From DAOUMF01 sp034408935 (lineage in GTDB: Bacteria; Chloroflexota; Dehalococcoidia; SM23-28-2; RBG-16-64-32), in the NCBI GenBank assembly GCA_034408935.1, contig DAOUMV010000012.1, positions 62,001 through 126,000 of the forward strand: a DNA stretch of 64,000 nucleotides, in the 5' to 3' direction. The notes under the pieces were generated by a model. It was given only the letters and a program-made list of their open reading frames with translations. It was not told where the DNA came from and ran no database searches. The translations under genes and the position numbers were made by a program. Numbering within the stretch: position 1 is the first letter of the stretch; each line of letters opens with the position of its first letter. Positions 35,701 through 42,767 of this stretch are shown piece after piece.

Positions 35701-35907
35701 GGGAAAGCGGGTGACGACGGTGATGGCCGGGAAGTCAATGTCGGGGAAGAGCTCCTGGTTTATTTGGGTGGCAGCGAAGACGCCCACGAGGGCAACCAGA
35801 CCGGCAGCCAGAAAGACGATGGCGCGCTTTTGCAGCGATAGGCGGGTGATGCCACCGAGCAGGCCCAGGGGTTCGTCGCCGATATCTTGAGGTTGTCGAC
35901 TCGTCAC
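32788..35907 (-). CDS. RND-superfamily efflux transporter (AcrB/MMPL-like)
   Basis: The 1039-residue protein has the HAE-RND plan: TM1 near residues 30-50, a first periplasmic-type loop starting FPDIDFPAITVVTRFPGASPDAVAEEVSEPIE, a TM cluster with GGLTVAIGRVVDDSIVVLENIY (proton-relay aspartates in TM4), a second large loop, and a second TM cluster. It extrudes hydrophobic compounds using the proton gradient. No membrane-fusion protein or outer-membrane factor gene is adjacent. GTG 35907 directly abuts the marR stop codon, so the two are translated together. Confidence 0.92.
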   Translation of the reverse strand: MTSRQPQDIGDEPLGLLGGITRLSLQKRAIVFLAAGLVALVGVFAATQINQELFPDIDFPAITVVTRFPGASPDAVAEEVSEPIEGAVSNVEGLERLQSTSADGISIMEAEFDYGADLEKREEEIAASVSNLTFPAGAEEPVVNRIDLADFPILAFTMYGERSQAEIDGLAEDVVVPALERIDGVFAVTVTGAAETRLVVALDPERMAPLGVTVEDVEKTLEENDLSTPSGFAVEDGKILPVRTEHRLASTDDVADLALVSADSSASEEAAAVLAALRIGDVADVTLEPSPLAAIARTNGQPSLALGVFKAQDANTVEVANEVTKTLDRLERESLPEDVQTAVLIDQSDWIEESIDALLGEGLYGAIFAVLVILFFLTSVRATLVTAVSIPLSLLASILVLNWQGVTLNVMTLGGLTVAIGRVVDDSIVVLENIYVHSRRGKPLFRAAVDGTREVATAILSSTLAAVAVFLPLAFIGGLVGEFFLPFALAVTFALLASFVVAMTVVPALSLVLIPVLKVQEGDTWLQRLYTPILRWCLGHRVMTLVGAGALFAASFALLPFINVTFLATIDANILVGRLELPSGTTLTVTDQVAKGIEEKLDTIDSLETSELIIGRIDPSTPGALRGGVPGTNTIDVVMVFEDGANIEDEAERMRELVTAFPGVKANIEVVGSSIESDSVEIVVSDGDYEDVAATAKRLTEDLGTIPDLENIDNDIAESEPELLVLVDPAKASSFQLTAEEVSTEVRELLVGKDLGQLHIDGEPAELVLKVGSQPAIPMEAVGQLVLGGFGGPSLDEIADVSLAQGPATVTRVDQQRAATITANITGSDVGGVSGRVDDLVAAVEREPGVDIRVGGIFEQQEEAFSDLYLAMGIAVIVVYIVMVASLGSLMNPFIILFSLPFISVGAFFALFISGRDIGLSALIGLLMLIGIVVTNAIVLITFVEMLKGRGLAPREALLQGGRSRVRPILMTAFATIFALIPLSLGLSGGGIIIAEEMATVVIGGLFTSTLLTLVVIPVIYSLFSDLGRWFGARTASPR

Positions 35908-36462
35908 CTACGTCCGCCTTCCTGAAATCTCTCTGGCTGCCGGTGGGGCTGGATGGGCCTCAACCGATTGGCAACGCTCCAGCGCCCCGATGAGCAGAGT
36001 GAGAGCCTGCTCCACTGTCACCAGATCCTGAGCGGGGATGTCGTCGAGGACCGCTGCCAGTTCCTCCCTGCCCGACGCCCATATGCGGTCTATCAGATCC
36101 CTTCCGCGGCGGGAGAGGCTAGAAATGACCCGCCGGCTGTCCCGGCTGTCGCGGCGGCGGCGCAGGTAGCCTCGGCGCTCCAGCCGGGCGAGGACGCCGG
36201 TCATGGTGGGGAGGGAGAGGGCCTGGGCAGAGGCGAGGGCGCCGCAGGTCTGAGGGCCGTCTATGTATAGAGTTAGGAGCACCTTCAGTTGGGGCATGGT
36301 GAGGTCCGTCCGAAGCCAGTCCAGGGGCACCCGGTGGCGGGCCAGGCGGAAGAACTCGTCGGCCAGGTCGAGGATGCGTTCGGTAGTCATGGCAATAGTT
36401 TGTGTCAGGCGAAGCATATCTCCTGGGTCCGTGGCCGTCAAGGGCGTGTCCGTGGCGTTCAC
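35908..36462 (-). CDS. MarR family transcriptional regulator
   Basis: The 184-residue protein has the winged-helix order of MarR: LRTDLTMPQLKVLLTLYIDGPQTCGALA, LSLPTMTGVLARLERRGYLRRRRDSRDSRRVISSLSRRGRDLIDRI. These repress neighbouring efflux genes and release DNA on binding aromatic ligands. The gene immediately precedes the RND transporter with no gap. It is divergent from ssrA, whose promoter lies 8 bases beyond its start, so the regulator could also affect that region. Confidence 0.9.
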   Translation of the reverse strand: MNATDTPLTATDPGDMLRLTQTIAMTTERILDLADEFFRLARHRVPLDWLRTDLTMPQLKVLLTLYIDGPQTCGALASAQALSLPTMTGVLARLERRGYLRRRRDSRDSRRVISSLSRRGRDLIDRIWASGREELAAVLDDIPAQDLVTVEQALTLLIGALERCQSVEAHPAPPAAREISGRRT

Positions 36463-36469
36463 GGGGTCG

Positions 36470-36478
36470 TGCTATAAT
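36470..36478 (+). promoter_or_regulatory. Extended -10 promoter of ssrA
   Basis: TGCTATAAT contains a consensus TATAAT (36473-36478) preceded by TGn. No clear -35 box lies 17 bases upstream, as expected for extended -10 promoters. The tmRNA 5' end at about 36487 lies 8-9 bases after it. The same 13 bases, TGCTATAATCGAT, occur upstream of the histidine kinase gene (58452-58464). Confidence 0.75.
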
Positions 36479-36486
36479 CGATGCGC

Positions 36487-36841
36487 GGGGACGAAAGGGT
36501 TCGACAGGGAAGGTTGATCCCGGAGTGCAAGCCGAGGTCGTCACACCCTCGTTAAACAGGTGGCGAAAAATAACTGGCGAAAACCAGTACGCACTAGCCG
36601 CCTAATAACGGTGGCTACGTTGGGCCCAGCGCCTCTCCTCGACGGGCCGGGCCCGGCGCCGCGAAGCCGAGGTGCGGTTCCTCCGACGCCGATACGGGGG
36701 GCCCAAGACTAAATCGGCTGGTCCGTCGGTGACTCCGTCGGTGGAGGTACGGCGGACGAGACACAAACGCCGACTAAGCTTGTAGGGGTCCGGGTGGGTC
36801 TTCCTCTGGACGAGGGGTTCAATTCCCCTCCGTCTCCACCA
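36487..36841 (+). ncRNA. ssrA: Transfer-messenger RNA (tmRNA)
   Basis: The 355-base RNA begins GGGGACGAAAGGGTTCGACAG and ends CCTCCGTCTCCACCA; GGGGACG pairs with CGTCTCC to form the acceptor stem, and the 3' CCA is encoded. The tag frame ends GENQYALAA and TAA at 36603-36605 region, the typical ...YALAA degradation tag. The T-arm GGGGTTCAATTCCCC lies just before the acceptor 3' strand. It frees ribosomes stalled on broken messages and tags the product, together with SmpB (32265). Its 3' end is the left boundary of an island. Confidence 0.97.
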
Positions 36842-36854
36842 ATCTGCACGCACT

Positions 36855-36874
36855 GGGGAGCCTCCGGGCTCCCC
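36855..36874 (+). terminator. ssrA terminator hairpin, copy 1
   Basis: GGGGAGCC/GGCTCCCC pair around the loop TCCG. It follows the tmRNA end by 13 bases. The same stem follows the two tmRNA 3' fragments at 38488-38507 and 54899-54918. The T-run is weak here (TCTACGTTT). Confidence 0.85.
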
Positions 36875-36886
36875 TCTACGTTTGCC

Positions 36887-36946
36887 CAGCACCAAGGCCA
36901 TGGCAACACTAACATAGTGAGTGGTACCGTTTACGGGGGCAGGTCA
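36887..36946. repeat. 60-bp imperfect direct repeat, copy A
   Basis: It matches 41038-41097 at 49 of 60 positions with no gaps, in the same orientation. It begins 12 bases after the first ssrA terminator. Its nature is unknown; several differences fall at third positions of one plus frame (NTxxVSxTVxGGRS), as if both descend from a coding 3' end. Confidence 0.7.
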
Positions 36947-36980
36947 CGATGGTTAGGAGTATGGCCTGGAGTATGCCCTT

Positions 36981-38108
36981 ATGAGCAAAGCCCGCTGCGA
37001 GCCAGACACTTCATTGACACAAGCAGAGAAGACAGTCTTTGCTGGCCATCTCAAGCGACACGGATTGTCCTACAACATCTGGGATCTGTTCGCAGAATGG
37101 GTGGCCAGATCAACCCCACAAGTGACCTTCTTCTACTTGAAGGTATACCTGGACCATGAACTGATAGGTCTTGCACTCTTCGTCAAGATGAAGCCATATG
37201 ATCTGCGGGCTTCCTACTCGAGAGTCAGAAACAACACATATCTGAACAAGCTGTTCTCAGTCCTCTCCACACTCATCAATAACTGTGTCTACGTATCTTT
37301 CCGAAATCTGGTGACTGCAAACATCACCCGGCCATTCTTCTACCGCGAGCCTGAGCTGGAAGACACGGTCATGGACTCGATTCTGACCCACCTGAAGCGA
37401 GAGAAAGCGGTAAACATGGTCACCATCCTCGATACTTCAATAAACGACCATCATTATCAAAGGGCGGGCTTCGCGAAGCACCCATCTCCGTCCGAAGCGT
37501 GGCTCGATGTGACGAAATACAGCGACATATCCGAGTATCTTGACGAACACCGAAGTCTCCGCAGGAATCTATCGCGAAGGAAGAGCACCGCCACAACCGA
37601 GATCCAGCAGGGTCCTATATCGGATATCGATCGAGGCCAGATGAGAGACTGCCTTGATTGCTCGGTTGAGAACAGCAGAATCCGCACTCCTTGCCAGGGT
37701 TTCTTTGAGGACAACATCTTTGAAACCGAGGTCTTCGATTCAAGGAAATACGTTCACATTGTCGTCCGCGTTGACGGCACAATCGCTGGATTCCACACCT
37801 TTCAAGTCTCGGGTTCGAATATGGGAGGAGTTGTTGGTGGGTTCCATCGCACGTATTCTCGAAAGAACTTCGCTTATGAACGCGTCATCGTCGCTTCGCT
37901 AGATTATGCAATCCAAAACCAGATAGATCGCGTCAACTACTCCGTAATCGACAACTATACAAAGCTGAGACTTGTAACCTCTCTCGAACCTTGCGGTCTC
38001 TATTTCTATTCGCGATCTCCTCTAAACAGATTCGTGTTCGAGTCTACGTTCAGATTCAATGACGTACATGAACTCCATTTGTTGGAGAAACGCGGCCTCC
38101 CGACGTAG
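36981..38108 (+). CDS. FemAB/GNAT-type acyltransferase, foreign composition
   Basis: The 375-residue protein lacks signal or membrane segments. It shows the two-domain GNAT layout of FemAB/BioF2-like proteins, with ...AWLDVTKYSDISEYLDEHRSLRRNLSRRKS in the middle and a C-terminal IVVRVDGTIAGFHTFQVSGSNMGGVVGGFHRTYSRKNFAYERVIVASLDYAI resembling an acetyl-CoA domain. Relatives transfer amino acids or acyl groups to glycans. The substrate is unknown. Codon use and base composition are clearly more AT-rich than the flanks, supporting recent transfer. It is the only gene of the first island module, between ssrA end copies 1 and 2. Confidence 0.55.
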   Translation: MSKARCEPDTSLTQAEKTVFAGHLKRHGLSYNIWDLFAEWVARSTPQVTFFYLKVYLDHELIGLALFVKMKPYDLRASYSRVRNNTYLNKLFSVLSTLINNCVYVSFRNLVTANITRPFFYREPELEDTVMDSILTHLKREKAVNMVTILDTSINDHHYQRAGFAKHPSPSEAWLDVTKYSDISEYLDEHRSLRRNLSRRKSTATTEIQQGPISDIDRGQMRDCLDCSVENSRIRTPCQGFFEDNIFETEVFDSRKYVHIVVRVDGTIAGFHTFQVSGSNMGGVVGGFHRTYSRKNFAYERVIVASLDYAIQNQIDRVNYSVIDNYTKLRLVTSLEPCGLYFYSRSPLNRFVFESTFRFNDVHELHLLEKRGLPT

Positions 38109-38460
38109 ACCATTACTGCGACGCTCGCAGACAAGCTCGGAGCAGAACCCAGACTAAGATGCCGTCACTGAGTGCTGCCGATAGAAGGAAGCATGTCAGC
38201 TCAACAGGAACGCTGACCTTGCCCCCGAGAACACGTCCAGGCCCAATGTTGGTGGGGATGGGTTTGGTCGTGCCCCCGTTTCTGATCCATGTCATCTGCG
38301 ACTCTGGCAGCCTGCCCGCCGTGCACGAGCCGGTGCGGCTGCACGAGGCGAGGTGGAGGGGCGCGGACTAACCGAGCCCCACACCCCCTACCTCACAGCT
38401 CTCGCCACCACAAACGCGCCCCACTTCAGCGCTAGCTTGCTGGAACGGGGGTTAAGACCC
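38109..38460. other. Gene-free stretch in island module 1
   Basis: I see no convincing gene here. A 60-codon minus-strand frame at 38113-38295 has one hydrophobic stretch (VELTCFLLSAALSDGILVWVLL), but no ribosome-binding site or family match, so I do not call it. The end of the stretch (38425-38460) resembles the tRNA-like domain of tmRNA and merges into copy 2 of its 3' end. Confidence 0.5.
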
Positions 38461-38507
38461 CTCCGCCTCCACCATAGTGCACGCGTCGGGGAGCCTGCGG
38501 GCTCCCC
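38441..38507 (+). repeat. ssrA 3' end and terminator, copy 2
   Basis: The segment ends CCCCTCCGCCTCCACCA at 38474 and continues into TGCACGCG and a hairpin, GGGGAGCC/GGCTCCCC (38488-38507), followed by TTTCGTTTT. This repeats the tmRNA T-arm/acceptor 3' strand and its terminator at 36825-36874, with small differences. There is no tmRNA body upstream. I read it as an attachment-site copy left by integration. Confidence 0.85.
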
Positions 38508-38614
38508 TTTCGTTTTCTGCGGCGGCGATGCCGCTCTCGTCGGGTCTTCTCGCTTCCGTATGGCTTCGGAAGTATGTGCAGATGGTCACGGTTTCGTTTT
38601 GCGCTCTGCGCAGA

Positions 38615-39820
38615 TCAGCGCCTCGAGAGATCAACCAGCTTGCCCCTGTGTGCTTCAAGCTTCTCCTCGTCGAGCTCCATCCCGATGCCGGGCCGGTCCG
38701 GGGGGATGAGATCACCATTCTCCCACTCGAAGGGCTCTTTGACGAGTTCGTCGAAGAAGTCCCGGGACTTGTAGATGCTCTCCTGGATCAGGAAGTTGGG
38801 GATGTTCGCGTCGATCTGAAGCGCCGCGGCCGTGATGATCGGTCCGCCCCAGACATGGGGTGCCATGAGCACGTAGTTCGCCTCCGCCAGCGTGGCGATC
38901 TTCTTGCAAGCCGTGATGCCGCCGCAGCTTCCCAGGTCTGGCTGGGCAAAGGCGCAGGCGCGCTCAGCGAACAGATTCTGGAACTCGTACGGGGTGACTA
39001 GTCTCTCCCCGGTGGCGATGGGTATCGTCGTGCTGTGGGCGATCCTGCCCATCTCCTTGTAGTTCTCCGGTGGGCACGGCTCCTCGAGCCAGAGGGGATC
39101 GTACTTCTCGACCCTCCGCGCGAGGCGCCGGGCGGCCGACGGTGTGATCTGTCCGTGCGTGCCGATGAGGATGTCGGCCCGATTGCCCACTGCCTCGCGG
39201 ACGGCGGCGACGGCCTTCTCGGCGTGGTCGTACTCAGAGAGCCTGATCTCCCAGGGTGCGGTGGGCAATCTCCTGGCAATGGCCTGCATCAAGGGGTCGA
39301 ACTTGACTCCCGTGAATCCCTCGTCGACGATCCGAGCCGCGTGCTCGGCCAGTCGTGTCGGGTTGCTCCACCAGTCGACGACGGCCTTGACAAGGCTATC
39401 TCGCGCGTCCAGATCGTAGATGTAGGTGTAGGTTCTGACCCGGTCCCTGTACTTCCCCCCCAGCAGGTTGTAGACCGGTGTGCCATAGTGCTTCCCGCAG
39501 ATGTCCCACAGGGCGATGTCAAAGCCGCTGATCAGCCCCATGGTGACATAGTCCGGGTGCTGGGCCGTCAGGCTCGAGTACATGATGTGGTAGAGCGGCT
39601 CCCTCTCGATAGGGTCCTTGCCTTTCAGGTAGAGATCGAATACCTCCCGTACCATCGACTCGTAGCTGTCTTCGAGCCCGGCGAGGCAGCTGAGCACCGC
39701 GGTTTCGCCCCAACCCTCGATTCCCTCGTCGGTTTCGAGCTTGACGAAGAACCAGATGTGCCCGCCCCAGTTGGGCGGATCGGTCTTCACGACATAGGTC
39801 TTAGCGTTTGTGAGTTTCAT
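38615..39820 (-). CDS. Mandelate racemase/muconate lactonising enzyme (enolase superfamily), sugar-acid dehydratase-like
   Basis: The 401-residue protein has the enolase-superfamily capping domain followed by a barrel domain. WLEEPCPPENY and IPIATGERL hold two metal-ligand glutamates, and GTHGQITPSAARRLARRVEKYD lies where the first ligand is normally found. A C-terminal LMAPHVWGGPIITAAALQ gives the catalytic His in the family style of galactonate/gluconate-type dehydratases. It probably dehydrates an acid sugar, but the specific substrate is unknown. The first ligand position reads THGQ, so its metal site deserves checking. Confidence 0.85.
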   Translation of the reverse strand: MKLTNAKTYVVKTDPPNWGGHIWFFVKLETDEGIEGWGETAVLSCLAGLEDSYESMVREVFDLYLKGKDPIEREPLYHIMYSSLTAQHPDYVTMGLISGFDIALWDICGKHYGTPVYNLLGGKYRDRVRTYTYIYDLDARDSLVKAVVDWWSNPTRLAEHAARIVDEGFTGVKFDPLMQAIARRLPTAPWEIRLSEYDHAEKAVAAVREAVGNRADILIGTHGQITPSAARRLARRVEKYDPLWLEEPCPPENYKEMGRIAHSTTIPIATGERLVTPYEFQNLFAERACAFAQPDLGSCGGITACKKIATLAEANYVLMAPHVWGGPIITAAALQIDANIPNFLIQESIYKSRDFFDELVKEPFEWENGDLIPPDRPGIGMELDEEKLEAHRGKLVDLSRR

Positions 39821-39859
39821 CGCGTGCCCTCCGAGTGATGGTTACGGCCCGTGAGCGCC

Positions 39860-40795
39860 CTAGTCATCGCGACCTGGCCGCTTGCCCCTGCTGAATAGTC
39901 CGTTTGGTCCTTCCGGTTGCTCGCTGGCCTGCGCGGCTGTGGGTCTCGGTCCCTTTCCTTGCGCCTGTCGCCGCTTTCTGTCAGTCGCGATATCGTCCCT
40001 GAACAGTAGGTCCAGGATGTGCTGGCCAGGCACAACGAGCGCGATTCCGGCATTGACCAGCGCCTCCCGCTCTGGATCGCGGCCGCGTGGGGCATTCTTC
40101 ATCTTGACGGGGCTGGGCAAGTCCCAGTGGCTTGAGACTAGGCCCAGCAAGGCCCAGGAAGTCCGAGGGTCGTCAGTAGGGACTTGGATGCGGGTTACCC
40201 CGTCCATCCAGCGATCAAAAGGAAACAAGACAATCGCCGGAGACCCGCTGTGGCCTCCCCATGAATGGGCCTCAACCATGATCGCATCGATTTCCTCGAT
40301 GTCACCGCTTGGGCTTTCGGTCTGAACGAGTTCCTCATTCATTCGGGCGATGTGGCCCCACCGTACTATCGGTAGATTTCGGGATTCACCAGCAGCACCC
40401 TGAAATAGACCCGTGAACACTACCTCATCGCCGGGGCCAACCTCTCTCACCACCAAGAACTCATCGTCGGCGATCTGGTTAGGGCGTACCACAGTAGGTT
40501 TGAAATCTGGTTCCGCGGGCAGGAATGCAGATGCTACGTCTGCCGTCGGATCATGGGAGTGCCACCAATTGTCGGGAGATGTCTGGATATGGATTGCTTC
40601 CCCAGAGACGGAATTCGTGCGGATGATTGGTGAGGGTATGCCCTGAACGACGTGGCGAGCCGTCACGATGTAGTTCCACACCGCGCTCGTCGGTTCATCC
40701 GTTTCGGGAATCCCCACACAGAAGCCCGTGCCCAGCAATTCGTCGCCATCGTACAGGTAGACGACACAGTCGCGAACAGCCTGTGGAACGCGCAT
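39860..40795 (-). CDS. Trypsin-like serine protease domain protein
   Basis: The 311-residue protein starts at ATG 40795 (AGGAGAG upstream), not at the longer open frame. It shows the chymotrypsin-fold triad: His in VTARHVV, Asp in PTADVASAF, and Ser in WGGHSGSPAIV. It has no signal peptide, so a cytosolic role is likely. A basic, Pro/Gly-rich tail follows (KRRQAQGKGPRP). Such cytosolic trypsin-like domains sometimes belong to defence or signalling modules, but no partner is adjacent. Function unknown. Confidence 0.72.
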   Translation of the reverse strand: MRVPQAVRDCVVYLYDGDELLGTGFCVGIPETDEPTSAVWNYIVTARHVVQGIPSPIIRTNSVSGEAIHIQTSPDNWWHSHDPTADVASAFLPAEPDFKPTVVRPNQIADDEFLVVREVGPGDEVVFTGLFQGAAGESRNLPIVRWGHIARMNEELVQTESPSGDIEEIDAIMVEAHSWGGHSGSPAIVLFPFDRWMDGVTRIQVPTDDPRTSWALLGLVSSHWDLPSPVKMKNAPRGRDPEREALVNAGIALVVPGQHILDLLFRDDIATDRKRRQAQGKGPRPTAAQASEQPEGPNGLFSRGKRPGRDD

Positions 40796-41105
40796 GGGGC
40801 TTGACTCTCCTGCGGCCTTGCGACGGCGGCTCCTGCCGCCAGTATAGCCAGTCTCAGGCGCCGCGACTACGGTTTCCGAGGGGCGTCTGCAATCTGTGGC
40901 TGCTCTCGCACGCTCAGGCCGACGCCGAGTCTGTCCCCGAGCATCCGCCTGGGAGGCAGAGGGCCGTGGCCTTCGCACACTGGTGCCGGACTATGCTGCC
41001 ATAGCGAGCCACAGCGATGGCCAGGGTCCGTTGCGCTCAGCCCCGAGGCCGCGTCAACACTAGCATGGTGAGTAGTACCGTTCATGGCGGCAGGTCATAA
41101 GGGAC
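40796..41105. other. Gap with repeat copy B
   Basis: No gene is seen. The main feature is copy B of the 60-bp imperfect repeat at 41038-41097 (49 of 60 positions match 36887-36946). It sits between the protease and DUF1667 genes, both on the minus strand, and may mark an internal module boundary of the island. Confidence 0.6.
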
Positions 41106-41483
41106 CTAGGGAACGCGCTCTATGTCTCTAGAAGCTATGACGTCTACGCCAAGATCAAGTAGATTCGGGACAACGACGGTTCCCATTTTTATCGGAGCCC
41201 GGAGCGCGATGTGACTGACATGCTCAACCGCGTCGAAGATCCGCTCCTTGGGTAGTTCTTTGTTCGAGCGAACCGGTACTACCGCAAGCGTCCCTCCATC
41301 GACCCGCATAGTGGTAATAAGCATGCGTTTTGGCTCGCGGTATTCCTGATCGGCGTATTCCGTGCCTCGCTTGCAGGTCGTGCCTATTATTTCGAGGGGG
41401 CCGCCCGGACGCTCAGCAACGGTGATTTGGCATCCGTTGGGACAGATTATGCAGGTAAGATGGGCGACCTTCTCTCGCGCCAT
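41106..41483 (-). CDS. DUF1667 cysteine-rich protein (flavoprotein partner)
   Basis: The 125-residue protein begins LTCIICPNGCQITVAE and continues IGTTCKRGTEYADQEY. This CxxCPxGC...C pattern of DUF1667 probably holds an iron-sulfur or metal centre. In many anaerobes it follows glpA-like and glpB-like genes as a third subunit. Here it lies 1 base after the pair at 41485-44228 on the same strand, so all three form an operon. Confidence 0.88.
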   Translation of the reverse strand: MAREKVAHLTCIICPNGCQITVAERPGGPLEIIGTTCKRGTEYADQEYREPKRMLITTMRVDGGTLAVVPVRSNKELPKERIFDAVEHVSHIALRAPIKMGTVVVPNLLDLGVDVIASRDIERVP

Positions 41484-41484
41484 T

Positions 41485-42765
41485 CTACTGCGCCTTTTTC
41501 TGCGGCTGTGGAACGATACGCACGGTAATCTCTTTGTTCTTCACGGCCGCCGGATCCAATTTCGTAATCACGTTGATCATTTCGCTGGGAATCACGTGCG
41601 GGCGCTTGCGTCGAGAGAGCACGGAGCCGCCTGACTCGATCTGAGCTTGCACGTTCTTGTCCGGCGCTTTCGGACGGAATGAAAACTGAATCCTTGTGTC
41701 CGCCGTCAAGTGATCGACAAATTGCGGAACCACGTATCCCACGTTATCTCCCGGGATAACCTTGATACGTTCCCGCTCCGTGGTGACCTTGGCCAAGTTC
41801 TTAACATACTGCGCCGCGTTGTTGCCCGCGCGTTGAGCCTCAAGCGTCACCCAATCCACCAGGTCGTGTACCTGAAGTACATTGCCGGCAGCGAAGATTC
41901 CGGGCACCGAGGTCTCGCAAAGCTCGTTGACCACAGGGCCTCCGGTAGATGACAGCGCCACTCCCGCCTTCTGAGAAAGCTCGTTTTCCGGAATCAACCC
42001 GACGGAAAACAGCACCGTGTCGCACTCGATGTAACGACTGGTACCCTGCAAGGGACGCCATTTGTCATCCACTTGCGAAATGGTGACCCCTTGTACGCGG
42101 TCCTTGCCGTGAATATGGGTGACGGTATGGCACAAGTACAAGGGGATATTGTAGTCGTCGAGACATTGAACGCGATTTCGGATCAGGCCTGCGGCATACG
42201 GAAGCACTTCTACCACGGCCTTCACTTTCGCTCCCTCTAGCGTCAATCGGCGGGCCATGATCATGCCGACGTCCCCGGAGCCGACGATCACCACGGACTT
42301 CGCGGGCATATAGCCTTCCATGTTTACGAGGCGTTGGGCAAGGCCAGCGGGAAAGATTCCGGCGCAACGATCGCCCGGGATGTTTATGGCACCTCGGGCA
42401 CGCTCGCGGCATCCCATCGCCAACACGACAGCCTGACTCTTTATCGTTATCACGCCGTCGCTCTTGTTGACCGCGGTGATGCTCCTGTCCGGTTTGAGGT
42501 CAATAACCATCGTCTCACACAGGACTTCTATGTTGGTTTCCGCGAGTTGGTCGATGAAGCGCTGAGCGTACTCGGGTCCGGTCAGTTCCTCCTTGAAATA
42601 CCGGAGTCCAAACCCGTTGTGAATGCATTGCTGTAGGATGCCGCCGAGCTCGAAATCCCGCTCTAGGATCAGAAGTCGCACGCCGTTCTTGGCAGCTTCG
42701 AGAGCCGCCGCGAGGCCGCTCGGCCCGCCGCCGATCACCGCGACGTCCGTAGTGACTTCCTTCAC
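41485..42765 (-). CDS. FAD/NAD(P)-binding oxidoreductase, GlpB-like partner
   Basis: The 426-residue flavoprotein has VAVIGGGPSGLAAALEAAKNG at the N-terminus, the NAD-binding motif VVIVGSGDVGMIMARRLTLEG near 165, and VPGIFAAGNVLQVHDLVDW near the C-terminus. It also has ILQQCIHNGFGL, typical of the group paired with GlpA-like dehydrogenases. It probably passes electrons between the GlpA-like subunit, NAD and the DUF1667 centre. The start is ATG 42765, 2 bases after the GlpA-like gene. Confidence 0.88.
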   Translation of the reverse strand: MKEVTTDVAVIGGGPSGLAAALEAAKNGVRLLILERDFELGGILQQCIHNGFGLRYFKEELTGPEYAQRFIDQLAETNIEVLCETMVIDLKPDRSITAVNKSDGVITIKSQAVVLAMGCRERARGAINIPGDRCAGIFPAGLAQRLVNMEGYMPAKSVVIVGSGDVGMIMARRLTLEGAKVKAVVEVLPYAAGLIRNRVQCLDDYNIPLYLCHTVTHIHGKDRVQGVTISQVDDKWRPLQGTSRYIECDTVLFSVGLIPENELSQKAGVALSSTGGPVVNELCETSVPGIFAAGNVLQVHDLVDWVTLEAQRAGNNAAQYVKNLAKVTTERERIKVIPGDNVGYVVPQFVDHLTADTRIQFSFRPKAPDKNVQAQIESGGSVLSRRKRPHVIPSEMINVITKLDPAAVKNKEITVRIVPQPQKKAQ

Positions 42766-42767
42766 TC

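Noticed and set aside
34288..35841. 517-aa plus-strand frame opposite the RND transporter
   Set aside because: Same reason: a shadow frame with Gly/Glu/Asp bias and no domains.
38441..38507. A second functional tmRNA or a tRNA gene
   Set aside because: Only the T-arm/acceptor 3' strand and terminator are present, without the tag region, pseudoknots or a 5' acceptor strand.
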